64,000 nt of DNA from Schistosoma mansoni (taxonomy: Eukaryota; Platyhelminthes; Trematoda; Strigeidida; Schistosomatidae). The stretch lies in contig NC_031498.1 of NCBI RefSeq assembly GCF_000237925.1, positions 25,926,308 through 25,990,307 on the forward strand, in the 5' to 3' direction. Under the pieces are notes generated by a model. It was not told the DNA's origin and made no database searches. It was given only the letters and a program-made list of their open reading frames with translations. The position numbers were made by a program, and so were the translations under genes. Shown one piece after another: positions 1 to 11,874 of this stretch. Each line of letters starts with the position of its first letter. Position 1 is the stretch's first letter.

Positions 1-544
1 ATTGATTGATAAATTTATGCACAATGACCTATTGTATTTAAGCGATACATACACGAAGACAACTGATTTCAAAAACCAAAAAAGACAGAGCTATGGGCCG
101 AGATTTTGAAATCTGATAGAGAACCAGTAGGCATATCAAACAACCAGACGAGCCACGCCTATGTGAAGCCACATGATAATAACCACTTGCCAAAATGGAA
201 ATATTTTGCGTAAGCCTCAATAATTCAATGTTTAAAAATATAAACTTATTAACCACTGGCACATCTCTTCACTAAATAAAGAAAATGGCTACCAATGTTA
301 GTCTTAGTGATCAACATCAGAAAGATGAGAACGACTTGGTTCAGAGATGCTGCTCCAAAAAGTGCACAAATTCTAGGGCATAGGTGTGCATTTGTGAAAA
401 TTTTACTTATAAGACAAATTATGAGGACGAATGAGAAGAATATTTTGAGAAAAAATGTCATATGGATTTGAATTTATTATTCAAGATGCATTAAAATTAT
501 TTTATAATAAAGCTTACACTTGCCTCTCAGATACTTAATGATCA

Positions 545-1012
545 TTGCTCCTAAACGCCCTGGTACAGTCGAGGATGGGGTGAGTCCACTTTCCCTCTTC
601 AAATGGTCTCACATGGCCACGCGTATACAGCTACCCTCACGGAAGTTCTACTCACTGCCTTCTCGTGAACGGTATTGTTTACCAAATTAACAGGACAAAA
701 AGTCCGGCGATTTACCCGGGTTACTGAATATGGAGGATTCATCTAGTTGAGTTGGAAAACCCTGATCCCATATGGGCTCTAGGATCCAGAGGGAATAAAT
801 GGTATATGAACCAATTGTTGGTCATCGGTGACCATGAAGCTGCATTTCGTGACGTTGCCCCCTAAGAAAACCACCTGCCCTTGTTTGAGCACCCACACAG
901 TATCACAGTACTCACACAAATCAATGATAACTACTACTGGCCTCACTGTTATTGTGTGGTGCATATGTATTTGGTGTCCCCTTACACCAATGTTTGTGTT
1001 CAAATAAATAAT
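545..1012 (+). repeat. Retroposon-like repeat family with (TAAA)n tail, copy 1
   Basis: This interval is a diverged copy of a sequence seen again at 47363-47888 (minus), 56231-56763 (plus, mirror copy), 59462-59988 (minus) and 60002-60151 (plus). Shared landmarks are a CACATGGCCACGCGTATACAG block, a GTTGGAAAACCCTGAT block and a final stretch ending in a CAAATAAATAATAA-type tail near 1000. The A-rich tail and variable 5' ends suggest a retroposed family, either a SINE or the 3' end of a LINE. It has no long open frame. The parent family was not recognised. Confidence 0.6.
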
Positions 1013-1388
1013 AATTGTAAACGAAGAATTTCAACATAGGCAATCTGGTTACTATAATGTCTCCAGGTCTATCACAAATTTGTCAAAAGCGATCGTGTAG
1101 TTTGCCATTCATATCAAGAGCCTGTGATAAAGCCTATGATCATGTCCAGCTTAGCCAAAATGTGTGGCGAGAAAACGTCAGCCATGAAAGAGTGTACCAT
1201 ATCAAAGGAATGGCCGGATGGTACTAGCTCTTTAACCAAAATCATGACTTCAGTCTAACGGTAGATTTGGTCCCGTGACGCCCATCTTTGATACCATTGG
1301 CAGGCCAAAGTGAACCCAAAAAATGCCCACTATGAATAACAAAAATGGTTAAGAAACGTCTTAGATGCATAGGCTTTGGAACATGTTC

Positions 1389-1678
1389 AGGTGAGACTAT
1401 AGTTTATGGACGACCTTTGAGAGACGCTAGAATGACCTTGAGAGTGTTCACATAATAACTAGGACGAAATGAGTGTTATAAACCTGTGTGAGGACTTCGA
1501 ATTGTGATTTACAGTTCATGGTTAAGGTTAGGAATTACATTTGGGGTTTTCATCATGAACTGACATCAGTTATAATGCCAAAACTCTATTTATCCAAATG
1601 GATGAGTTTATTTCTCACCAAAATCAGAGACCTATTACCTTATGCCTGATTGGTTCGTCCATAAATTATAGTCTCGCC
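1389..1678. mobile_element. MITE-like element with terminal inverted repeats
   Basis: About 26 bp at the left end (GTGAGACTATAGTTTATGG and onward) return in inverted form at 1652-1678 (CCATAAATTATAGTCTCGCC) with few differences. CATGTTC lies directly outside both ends (1382-1388 and 1679-1685), which fits a 7 bp target-site duplication. There is no coding capacity in roughly 290 bp. This is the layout of a non-autonomous DNA transposon. The superfamily is not assigned. Confidence 0.5.
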
Positions 1679-1685
1679 CATGTTC

Positions 1686-3166
1686 GATTGTACCGGTTCT
1701 AAATAGTTAAGATCTATTTTCTGTAAGACTAGGAACGCATCTAAAGCATTGGGGAACGAAAATAGCTTATCCTATGGAACACAACTGGTCAGTGATTTCC
1801 AGAGCAGTTCCAGAAATCTTGAGTTTTTCCACAAATGATAGTAAAGGCCAATTGTAAGGTAGAATGATGACTTATTGTTGATAAATTGTGTTCGTATTTG
1901 TTGATTTTCAATTTTTTGTCGCTTGAAAGCGTGTCAGTAGATGAAAATTTGTGTATCTGTACTAACATTTATTTAATTTACGTTTGTTGTGAAGATCTAG
2001 TCATACTAATTCCAAATATCCTTAGTCTATCAGATATTGTTAACACTGACAAACAACATTGCTTCAGTGCCGAGTGTATTGTTTGGTAAATTGTCGGACA
2101 AGATGAAACTAACAAGAAGACACAAAGACATTGATATTTATAACCAAGTGTATAAATTTACAATGAACGAAACAAACTAATCAGGATTTCTCAGTGTTAT
2201 TGTATTGACCTATTACTACAGTTCTACACTTAGTTAGAAAGTTATATAAATACACCAGTCAGACAATGATCGTCAATTACGTTCTCTCTTGTGCTTTAAA
2301 GTGATAACCTGGCATGACACCACAACAACTTAAATATCATGATCAAACTGAGCTTAGTTTGACTCTCACAATCGTACTTCGAGCCCAAGTAGTTGCTTAC
2401 AAGAACAAAAGATAGCGATACTAGAGTTTCTGAACGAACTAACAATATCTAAAATGGCTAGGCTTGGATTTTGGTGCGAAATTCATTGGTCGATATAGCC
2501 AAACACCATTATGGTATTGTGGTATTAAGTCAGTTCGAAAAAAACCTTAGCCCTAGAGTGTAACCCTATTACAACCATAGTAAGTAGATCAATATGCTCA
2601 AAGTTACTCAGTGATTGCTGAAAGGTCGTCCAGAAGTTACAGTCCCATCACAAAAGGAATCGATTAAAAATGAGTGTCCAATGTACAAAAACGTGTATAA
2701 ACCTTCGAATAACGATCAAAATATCATCCGCTTTCAGCAGTTCTGGCTAATATTTAAATTACCTGGCTTGGTTTTAGAAGTAAGCGAATCCCAAAAGGTA
2801 TACCTTTGGATTATAATCAACGTTCACTGGGCTCAGGCCGAGTTTGTTTGATTTTCTATTGCTCAAAAGTAATATTAAATTATTTGAATACGATAAAAAT
2901 CTTGAATTGCGTTTACACATAAACAACAAACTTCAGGTTGCAATTAACCGAAGCCCTGGTATCTATGACATCTCAAGACATTTGACCTGTAGCACGTTGT
3001 ATTTCGACGTTCACTTGGGAGCAGGAGCGACCTGAAACAGCAACACAACAGTCAGGACAGACAAGTGCGTCTGAAGTGAGAACACGGTGTGATGGTGCAG
3101 CAGATATATTTGAAATTGAAATACGCGGTTTTTAATACAAAAGGGGAAAGTTATTACAAAATAGTT
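1686..3166. other. No recognisable gene
   Basis: AT-rich sequence with only short open frames (67, 78 and 63 codons) that lack splice-site context or family motifs. No repeat family shared with the rest of the window was seen here. The same is true of 1-544 and 1013-1388. Confidence 0.4.
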
Positions 3167-3240
3167 TTACTCGTTATTCTGCAGGTTCAGACGACGTAGG
3201 GCTTGTTCTTCTTCTTCCAGTGCATTCACTCTTTGTTGTC
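3167..3240 (-). CDS. Putative terminal coding exon of an unidentified host gene
   Basis: On the minus strand a pyrimidine-rich acceptor ending TTGCAG at 3241-3246 is followed by a 74 nt exon. Read from its second full codon it gives QQRVNALEEEEQALRRLNLQ, three more residues, then a TAA stop at 3167-3169. The peptide is strongly helical and charged, like the C-terminal coiled tail of many nuclear proteins, and the codons look conserved rather than random. One base of the first codon must come from an upstream exon at higher coordinates, which I could not locate; Penelope and LINE sequence fills much of that side. The family is not recognised. It could be a chance open stretch, but splice site, frame and stop agree. 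Confidence 0.4.
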
Positions 3241-3474
3241 CTGCAATGAGAAATACAAACACACATTATTAATGTTGCATGTAATGATTTTTATTACTGT
3301 TACAGACCTACAATTCAAATACTGCTCCGATTGTTAGGCGCAAGTGACCTAGGCGTTCAGAAAAGACTATGAAGACCCCAACTCGGAATTTATTAATGAA
3401 AACATTCATGCGTAAAATCTTCCCAGTGTCTTTCATTTGAGTACAATTCGAATGTCTGATAATGAATCTATAGT

Positions 3475-4790
3475 GACATCAGTTACTTAAATCTTTGTAT
3501 TGACGAGAAGATGGCTCAAACAAACTATCCATTTTTCGAAAACCAACGTGCACAGGCCAATACCTTAGTTATCATAGTTATTGCCCTTTGCGATACAAAC
3601 GGGGTTCGATGAGATGCCTATTTAACAGGCTTGATAGTATTTGCACAAACCACGCTATTGATGAGGATGTTAAGTTGTTAAACAAGACATTATTGCGGAA
3701 TGGTTATCCACCTAAACTTATAAATAGATGGAAAGTTCATGGTACAGTGAAACCTACTGTATCCTTGGTGGAAAAAAAGCCTATCTGCATCACCTTACCA
3801 TTTAGAGGTGATTAAAATAGCCTTTTATTGAAACAAACGCTTAAATCAGTCATCAATAATATGTATTGTACAGCGAAGGTCATTATCGAAGAAAGAACGA
3901 AGTTCATGTTGCATCCAAAACCTTAAAGATATGAAAACGATTGTGTCACATCCCACTGCGTTTACCAATTTATGTGTGTGGTCACACATATATAGAGAGA
4001 AGCAATCGTGATCTCAAAATTAGGGTGTGTGAATATCTACCAAAGTGGTTGCAGAAACAAATAGTATCAAATGAATCGATAAAAGTAGAGGATAAACATC
4101 CATCATCCTATATTGCCCAACATATAATCGAAACAGGCCATAAGATTGATCTTAACTCGGCTTTTGTGGTGTTGTATAAAAATGTAAAAGGGTGTACACT
4201 AAGGTTAATTAAAGCCTTAGCCATACGAAAATTCAAACCCGTTTGTGTATTCAAAAACAGTTTGCTCTCACTTTAAACCTACCCTGTTAATATTAGCTTA
4301 TTATCCAGAGTGATAAGGTTTCAAATTGTTTTCACATGATTTTTATGATTATTATCCTTGTCTCCTCTTGCCCCCCATTTCCAGTCTAGTTAACATTTTA
4401 TTTTTATACATAAACGTTCCTGACAAGTAAATGTGCGATCAGATTGTTCGAAATGTATTGCGCTAGTAAATAACACAGTTCTGATAATCTTCGTGTTCTT
4501 ATCGCACTATATAAAAAACTGGTTGTTTCTACTTATCACCTTTCTCAAACTTTCTTAGTCAACTATTCTTTGTGATTTGCTTCAATATTGGGAGATTGCT
4601 TTTCGTTCGGTCGCTTTTATGAAGCTTTACGATAATCAACCTTTTAAAACAATTAGTCCCTTTGATAAATTTCGATATTGTAATAAGAAGACGAAGATTA
4701 TCAGAACTATGCTAATATATATCATAGTTCTTATAATATTCGTCTTCTTATTACATTATGGAAATCAATCTTTATTGCCTCTGTAAGTTA
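3475..4790 (+). mobile_element. Penelope-like retroelement, 3' half (RT end and GIY-YIG)
   Basis: Reading plus, the end of a Penelope-type reverse transcriptase is visible from about 3505 (SIFRKPTCTGQYL, then YKRGSMRCLFNRLDSICT). A GIY-YIG endonuclease-like domain follows (YVCGHTYIERSNRDLKIRV at about 3970, then AQHIIETGHKIDL and RLIKALAIRKFKP). The same order occurs in the related copies at 28489-29336 and 31978-32825. Penelope-like elements use RT linked to GIY-YIG for integration. The copy is 5'-truncated and its reading frame is interrupted, so it is inactive. Its 3' end includes a strong hairpin at 4675-4759. Confidence 0.8.
4675..4759. repeat. 37 bp inverted repeat (hairpin) at Penelope-like terminus
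   Basis: Positions 4675-4711 and 4723-4759 are reverse complements at about 34 of 37 bases, with an 11-nt loop. Half of this motif (the AGAAGACGAAG block) also ends the Penelope copies near 28500 and 32810, so the hairpin belongs to the element terminus. Inverted terminal segments are known for Penelope-like elements. Confidence 0.7.
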
Positions 4791-6060
4791 AGTATTCAGG
4801 AAAATTCTTTAGCTGCCTAGTTGGTGCACTTATTATGCCAAGATAAAGGAGGAGGAAGCAGTGAGACGCCATCAAACCACATATGATTAACATTCATTAA
4901 ACAAAAACGTAGGCAAAACGGTTATGAATTCAACTCATATATGTTCTTTTCTGGTTCATAAATCGAAAACTTTTTGAATTGTTCGGTTATAGTTTATACG
5001 TTTATGTATTTGTCCTCGTCAGTTATTCACGGTTACTTTAAACGTTTTGACAACTAGATATTTGTGTTTATCCTCGTGATTTACGCGATATTTCGTAGTT
5101 TACAAATCATTTCCCTCCTACAAGGGTTACTAAAAGTTTGTTCAGTAGTTTTGATAGAACAATAATTTACGTAATCAATATTTTCTTGCCATTTTTATTA
5201 CGTCCACATCTATGTTTAAATACAAAAATCTCAAACCCTGTTCGTATTCGACCCTTATTTCCTATGTAGCATTTATTTGAGGAAGAACTTGAACTTACCA
5301 CAGACTATTAGACTGAAAATAAATACAACCCTGGTTCGTAATTTTCGACATTGTTTAGCTACGAATCAGAATGTGGCAAGCATGATCAATCCCGCCATCT
5401 TCGTCAGCACTGTAGGACAACTTTCTGTGTTTTCCTTTGATTTTCTTACGTAGCTGCAGTTCTTAGTCACACAGTCTGCCAAAATTCCGTAATTTATGTG
5501 ATATTCTAAATGTAAGCGCTAGTTTCTTCGAGTAAGTTGTGTTTTCTCAGCTTTTCGCTACTACTAACACTCAGGTTTGTACTGACTTATTTTTAGGTCT
5601 AAGTCTATGAAGGGGACTATTGAATTTAATCAATAATACTCATTATATCAAGAGTTTAAAGCAAAGACGTAGTTTTTTCGTATATCTGTAGATTTTTGGG
5701 TTGTGGTTGATTTGCATAGTGTTGTCAACCATATGTAATAGAAAAGAGGATGGCAGGGGTGTAGATTCGGAAATAAATAAGTTTGGAGTGGTAAATAACC
5801 ATTCAGGTTAGTTTAGATAGACTCCGTCTCTCAGCTGAAACGAAAACAAGGTGATGGGTTGAGTGACGGTTTTAAATTTCATCATAAATCCCAATGCACT
5901 TTATTACCTAGACAATACTACCATCCGGTTGTTCAACCAATTATTGTTTGGTCGGAAGTCAAATCTTAGTCACATTAAATATATAAAATGGTCAAGAATA
6001 TGAAAGACTACTATATTTAAGGAATAAATGTTATTATTATTATTGTTCACAAACATCTTA
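4791..6060. other. No recognisable gene
   Basis: AT-rich sequence without long open frames, plausible exons or repeat families shared elsewhere in the window. Confidence 0.4.
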
Positions 6061-6179
6061 TGGGTACATAAGTGCTGTAAAGAAACCATTTCGGGTTTCT
6101 TCAAAAATGCAATAATACACAATTTTCAATAATGTTAGCATTACATTTGTCATGTTTGAGAAAGGAAGGAAAAATAAAA

Positions 6180-7165
6180 TATTAATAATAGAATAGTAAT
6201 AATAATAGTAATAACAAATCAGGTTCTGCGTAATTGGCAGGAATTTTGAATTGATTTTGAAGGAGGAAAGGAAGAAACTAAGGAAATAGAAACAAAGGAG
6301 TCGCGGAATACGTAAATATCTTAACGCAGAACAAGAATAAACATCTATGTATGTATAGCAAAAACGAGTGATAAAAATAAAATAGAATAAATTAATAAGT
6401 AAATAACTTATTATTGCGGTAAGATATGACGTTAGAATAAGTGTTTGTGCGAGCACAGTCATAGTTTTGGGTGATGCTATGAAAGTTTCAATTAAGTGCA
6501 AAAGATAATCAATGTGTATGAGGTGTATATACATTAGTGAAGATAAGACGAGTCTGATAAGTTGAATTCAGCGTAACACAAATTATTGTCTTAATCCAAA
6601 ACTTCGTAATCTTAAGAATAATATTTATTTAGAAGGGAAAAAAAGAGAGAAAAGAAATGAACACATAGTGAAAGGGCACAACCATAATCATAATGGTGTA
6701 ATAGTTATAGACTTTTGAGATAAACGAATAATTTAAAAATAATAATGATAATAACAACAATAATAGTACCAATAATAATAAACCTTTACTGCACTCGGAT
6801 AAATACGTGTAGATTTATGTAACAGCATACAGAGTGAGACCGGGTATTAGTGTAAAAAATAGTGCAATAATACTAATAATTTAGAATGATGCCATGATAG
6901 TCACAATTAATTGCAAAGGATAATTTAAATATAAATTTCCATGTGTTATATATATGTGTGTGATGAAGATAGGATGAATCTGAAAAGCTTATTTGTAACA
7001 TCAAGTTTTTTGTTTGTTTTTAGTTATAGACTTTGGATGTTTAGGAATAAAATATGTTTAGAAGGACAAGAAGAGATGAAGAGAATATCTAATGTGTCGA
7101 GAGACCAATAATGATAATAATAACAACAGTAATAGTTATAAATACGAACATAAGCAGATTTAATA
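6180..7165. repeat. Diverged tandem repeats with TAA microsatellite blocks
   Basis: Two diverged units of roughly 400 bp can be aligned by eye. GATGCTATGAAAGTTTC near 6474 matches GATGCCATGATAGTCAC near 6890. Each is followed by a TGCAAA-AGATAAT block, a GAAGATA-GA-GA-TCTGA block, an AGAAGG-run and a (AATAAT)n stretch. A weaker third unit may start near 6180. The array directly abuts the 3' end of the minus-strand LINE at 7230 and may be that element's long 3' UTR. A minus-strand open frame of 158 codons here is low-complexity and not considered a gene. Confidence 0.5.
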
Positions 7166-7229
7166 TATTAAGATGAATAAAAGTGAAATAGAATAGACAT
7201 GAAAAGTTTCAAAGGTTTCACTTTGCTTT

Positions 7230-10190
7230 TCAGTCAGTTAGATAGATGACGGACCTTTTTTGTATATATCATTGTTAAGCACGTTGATATTCAATAGGTG
7301 ACACAATCCACTTTCGGAAAGAAAATCATCAGGAAGACTTCGGAACCGGGTTATAGGTTCACTGCATCGGAGGTTCGTTGGCAATCTATTCCACATGGTT
7401 GAGTAGCGAATAACAACAAAATTCTGGCGTAAATTTGTGTGGGTTTTTGGAATCACTAGAATATTTTCCTTATTGCGTAGATTGTGGGACGGTATCATAG
7501 AGTATGAAGGGGTAGATAGCGAAGAGTAAGAAATACCGTTAAGAAGCTGGTAGAGAAAGATAAGGTTCAATTTGATAAGCCTGGTCCAGAGAGGTTCTAA
7601 TTTGAGTTGTTGACATCTTTGGTGATGGTCTTTGTTGTCGGAATACCCCCAAAACAGCTTCAGTGAATCTTCTTTGAACACATTCAATTTTAATCAGGTC
7701 ATTATGCCTGCAGTTAATGTAAACTAAAATGCCATATTCAAGAATGGGTAAAATACATTTTCTGTATAATAATGATTTCAGCTCGATATTATTGAAATTA
7801 ATCATTATGAATCCGATGAGCTTTCTAGCTTTGGATACTTGAGATGCAGTTTGTTCAGAAAAGTTCGAACTGCCGCTATATCTTAAACCCAAGTCACGAA
7901 CAGTGTTGAGAGGTTTCAGTGTATGTTTGTGTATAGCCAGATTTAAGTTAAGGCAGCGGCCGATGTTAATAAATCCACTTTTGTCAACATTAAGTGGCAA
8001 ATTCCACGAAATAGTCCATTCGTACAACTTGTTTATTTCCTCTTGGATTACCGTTGAAACATAGCTTTCTTTGGTGGGAGACGAGAATGAATAAACCACG
8101 TTTAGATCATCGGCAAAAAGAAATGGTTTACCATATTGAAAGAGGGAGCAAACGTCATTGATAAAAAGGAGAAATAGTAATGGACCAATTACACTTCCTT
8201 GTATAACCCCACTGGTTAACTTCACAGGTTTGGAGTAGCAAGATCCAAAGCGGACAATTTGGCTACGTTCTTCTAAAAATGACTTGATCCAAGATAAAAG
8301 GGGATTCTGTATTCCATATGAAGAGAGTTTTATAAGAAGAAGTTTGTGTGAGACGCTGTCGAAGGCCTTGCTAAAGTCGAAGTACAGAATTATCACAGAC
8401 TGACCAACATCTCTTCTCTGGGTAATTTGATCAAAAAATTCCAGATGCGATGTGAAGCATGAGCGTTTGGTCATAAACCCGTGTTGGGATGGGCTAATCA
8501 GATGAGCCGAAAGCAAAAATGATAATAGCTGTTTGTGGATTTTTTTTTTCCATAGTTCTTGACAGCACGGATGTCAAATTAATTGGTCTGTAGTTAACAA
8601 TGTCACTGCGTGATCCGGTTTTGAATCTGGGGGTGATAAGAGATGTTTTCCATACAGATGGATAGGCCCCATATTCCATAGATAGGTTGAAAAGTTTTAA
8701 ACAAAATAATGGGAATTCTCTACTACCATATTTCACAAATGATTGGGGAATCCCGTCAGGTCCACCGTCATAGGACTTTTTCAAGGCAGTTATGGCCTGC
8801 TTGATGTTGGAGGGTACGAAATCAATTTTCGACAGGTGTTTGCACGTCAGCATTGGAAATGTATTGATACAGCTTTCAGTTCTAGTGTTATAGCACTGCG
8901 AGAAATGCTGACTGAATTGTTCGCAAATAATATCGGGGTCATCAATAATTCCTCCGTTAACTATGAAGAATTTGGTCACGCCAAGAGAATTTGACTTCAC
9001 ACGCGATTTAAAAAGCCAAAGTATTGATAATTCTGGGCTTTTATTACCTAGGGCTTTCTTTTCTATATTCATAAAATACTTGCGTTTAGATGAAGCACTT
9101 TTGTCAATTAACTTAAGTATACGCTGTAGTGCATACAAGTCATTATGCTTGTGGTAACGGTGTTTTAATTTCCTCAGTTTTCTTTTAAAAGTTTTAAAAT
9201 TATTCTGGCCCCTATTGGCGTTATAAGCCACATGACTAATAATTGGAGCAGTGCAGTCGAGGCAGTGTATCAAGTTGTGGTGTAGATCAGAAATCGCAAT
9301 GTCAATATTATTTGTGGTAAAATAAGTTTCCCATGGCAAACAACGAATAAGACTTTCAGTCCGTTTCCAGGTTTGTTGATCAAAATGTCTACTCTTGTAC
9401 ATCATTCCAGCTTTAGAATTCAATTGTATGGCGTTGAAAGAATGAATGACACACAATACTACTCTGTGATCACTCTTAAAAAACTCATGACTGATATCCA
9501 CTGAGATAGAATCTATGTTGATTGTAAATGGTAAATCAAGTATATTATTCTTTCTAGTCGGTTGTCGGACCTGTTGGACCCATCCATAAAGTTCTAGTGT
9601 TTCAACTAACTTGTTATGTCGACCTGGTACCGGAGTCGAATCCCATGTAATGTTTGGCAGATTAAAGTCACCTCCGATGATTTTATAGTTTGCGGCTGGT
9701 GTGAAGCAATGGAAAAGATGTTTGTTAGTAATCTGTCAAAGCTAGAGTCTGCATGGGGTGGTCTATATATGCATCCCACCAGTAGATAATTCTGAGATCC
9801 ACAGTTTACAGTAACCCAGGTGGAGTCGTCTATAGCATCAAGGGATTTATCCTCAAATTTGCAGGCCTGAATATCCGAACGGACATAAATAAGTGTACCG
9901 CCCCTAATCCATTACATCTATCTGTTCTAAAGAAAACATAGTTATCTATATGCAGGGAGTGATCGGATATAGATGAATTGCACCACGTTTCCGTAATAAG
10001 TACAATAGTTGGATTTACAAGGAATAAAAGGGTTTTGAGGTGAGTAATTTTATTGGGCAGAGAGTGGGCACTGAACGAAAGAATAAGAAATTGAGAATTA
10101 CCATGGTGAAGCAGGTCAGAGTATAAATCACAAGTGATATTTTCATGAATACTCGTAGGATTAGCTAAGGTGAGAGTTGTGTTGTATTAT
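7230..10190 (-). mobile_element. CR1-like non-LTR retrotransposon, broken
   Basis: Reading minus from about 10110, an apurinic-type endonuclease starts (LILSFSAHSLPNKITHL, then VLITETWCNSS). The SDH motif lies near 9480 (KSDHRVVLCV). Reverse transcriptase follows: PSQHGFMTKRSC, YFDFSKAFDSVSH, GSVIGPLLFLLFIND and the catalytic FLFADDLNVVY near 8110. The C-terminal thumb runs to about 7240. The order EN-RT and the motif style fit the CR1/Jockey group. The reading frame is split into at least three overlapping pieces (8494-9501, 7539-8516, 7238-7687), and the endonuclease is also disrupted, so this copy is dead. No ORF1 was identified upstream. Confidence 0.85.
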
Positions 10191-11781
10191 TCTATCCTTT
10201 TCTGGTAGGTCACATAAAAATTGTTCGAAAGATATTATTTAATTTCGATGTAGCTTGAAGTGTTTTTAATTCTAGAAGAGTGCTTCAATTCACCATCAAA
10301 AGTTTATAATTTCAGCCAAATTTAGCAACACAATCAAGAAAAGGAGCGAACTAATAATTTAGTGGCCATAACCAAATATCGACCTAAACTGTGTAAATGT
10401 GGTTCAGGAGAAACATGGAAGTTCAGTAAAGCGGTTGGGAAAACTAAAACTACAGTAAAATATCAATAGTGGTACCACAAACGGAATCAACAAATCAATG
10501 TTATGACTTTTAGCCTGTTAGTTATCACGTGGCAAATTCGCTAATCCGAATACCGACCAGTATGATCTTGTTTTTGTGCCAAACCAGTGACAAGTCAAAA
10601 CAGCAGTGACAGCCTCATGTCAATTTCCAATAACTATTGGTTCTTCTGACTTAGCCCCACCCATCGAGTCCAGAAAGTAATCTCAGCCCCCAACATATGA
10701 ATCGTCTATTTCAGACATACGCAGTTTATATATAGACAAATCAGACCGCATCTTACCATGAAACAGGAAATAACAATTATATAACACCAAGCCCAAAGTG
10801 GCTGTGGGTTTGAGAGACTGAAACTAATAGACTAGGGATAACTTCAGAATATTAAATCGTATAATAGTAGTCAATGGGTCAAATGAAGGTTTTTGACAAA
10901 AGGAATATCAATGCACGTATGATCTAGTTACTTAATAGTTATCCGATAGGAATGTTTAAAATATTAGTCCATAACTGATTCTTAGCAATTACTATTCATT
11001 CGTGCTTCGTCAGTATATAATAGTCAAAAAGTGTACATCTGAAGGAGTCACGAGGAATAAATCACAACAGTCTGTATGTGGAGGAATTTTCATTGACGAA
11101 ACTTTCAAAAAAGATCTTACAGTGGATACTAACAAAGTTAGGAGAGTATTATTCAGTACATATGACTAAATGAAAACGTACTTTCCTTTAGGTTATTAAC
11201 AACGATTCTATATGCAATGCTGATGGTAGAAAGTAGGCAAACTGTTTTGCTTATCTAATGTCACTGGTTTTAAACTCCTGCAGCTGGTTATGGCAGGTAA
11301 TTATGGACGTGGAGCCCAGGTTACGTTCTTCTGAACCAAAGACCAGAGGTGAAGAAGCGACATCCTGTGTGGATTTTGAATTAGTTTATACTAATCATGA
11401 CATACACTTATGCACGGAGACGTTATTAATAGATGTGAAGTATTTAGAATAAAACTAATGGGACAAAAGTTTTTTCTCACAGATACCAACAGAATTAAAG
11501 GGGAATCACGCAAAAATCCCTTGTGTAAAAGTATGTGAAAGACATACATGCAGCAGACACAAAGAAGTGAGTGAGAGTCGGTTGAATCCAGTTTATATCG
11601 TGATCTCATACATAGATTTGTTTCGTCGAAGTTCTTAATACCTCTCTTAATCAGGGCAATCACTTATGCTGGGCTTTTTCTCCCTTTGAGACTGTAAAAG
11701 TAAAGGAATGATGTAACTAGAGAATGGCGCCATCACTAGTATCCTTTGTGGAAGTCAGTCAATATCCTCTGGTGTATACAG
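10191..11781. other. No recognisable gene
   Basis: Unassigned AT-rich sequence. Short open frames at 11258-11452 and 11391-11663 overlap on opposite strands and show no family motif. Nothing resembling an exon with paired splice sites was accepted. Confidence 0.35.
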
Positions 11782-11874
11782 GCGATGGGACTTGTTGCTG
11801 CCGTGTATTCCAAACGTGCTGAGTACGATGCAAATACATGGCATCTGCTGATTAAGGCGTGCCAGAGTCCGCAG
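11782..11874 (+). CDS. Lone exon resembling the first HAT repeat of CSTF3 (RNA14)
   Basis: A 93 nt phase-0 exon lies between acceptor TATACAG (ending 11781) and donor GTACGT (from 11875). It reads AMGLVAAVYSKRAEYDANTW followed by HLLIKACQSPQ. The NPYDxxxWxxLIxxAQ pattern of the first half-a-TPR repeat of cleavage stimulation factor subunit 3 is matched by the EYDANTWHLLIKACQ stretch. ATG at 11785 could be the start codon if the acceptor is a trans-splicing site. CSTF3 acts in mRNA 3' end processing in the nucleus. I did not find the following exon (YERLV...FP..GR..) in the 6 kb before the carrier gene, so this may be a first exon with a very long intron, a relic, or a chance match. Confidence 0.35.

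Noticed and set aside
1420-1480. CTAGGACGAAAT resembling part of a hammerhead
   Set aside because: Only the GGACGAAA block is present. No CTGANGA, stem I or cleavage triplet lies at the right spacing.
4641-4760. Possible hammerhead ribozyme at the Penelope 3' terminus (CTGATAAT near GAAAT)
   Set aside because: The CTGANGA match is imperfect and the segment between it and GAAA does not form a stem II; the strong structure there is a simple 37 bp hairpin.
6058-6534. 158-codon minus frame rich in Tyr, Ile, Leu and Phe
   Set aside because: It arises from TAA/TAT low-complexity sequence within the tandem repeats, with no conserved motif or splice context.
8743-9157. Plus-strand frames of 83 and 64 codons
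   Set aside because: Antisense shadows of the CR1-like LINE coding strand.
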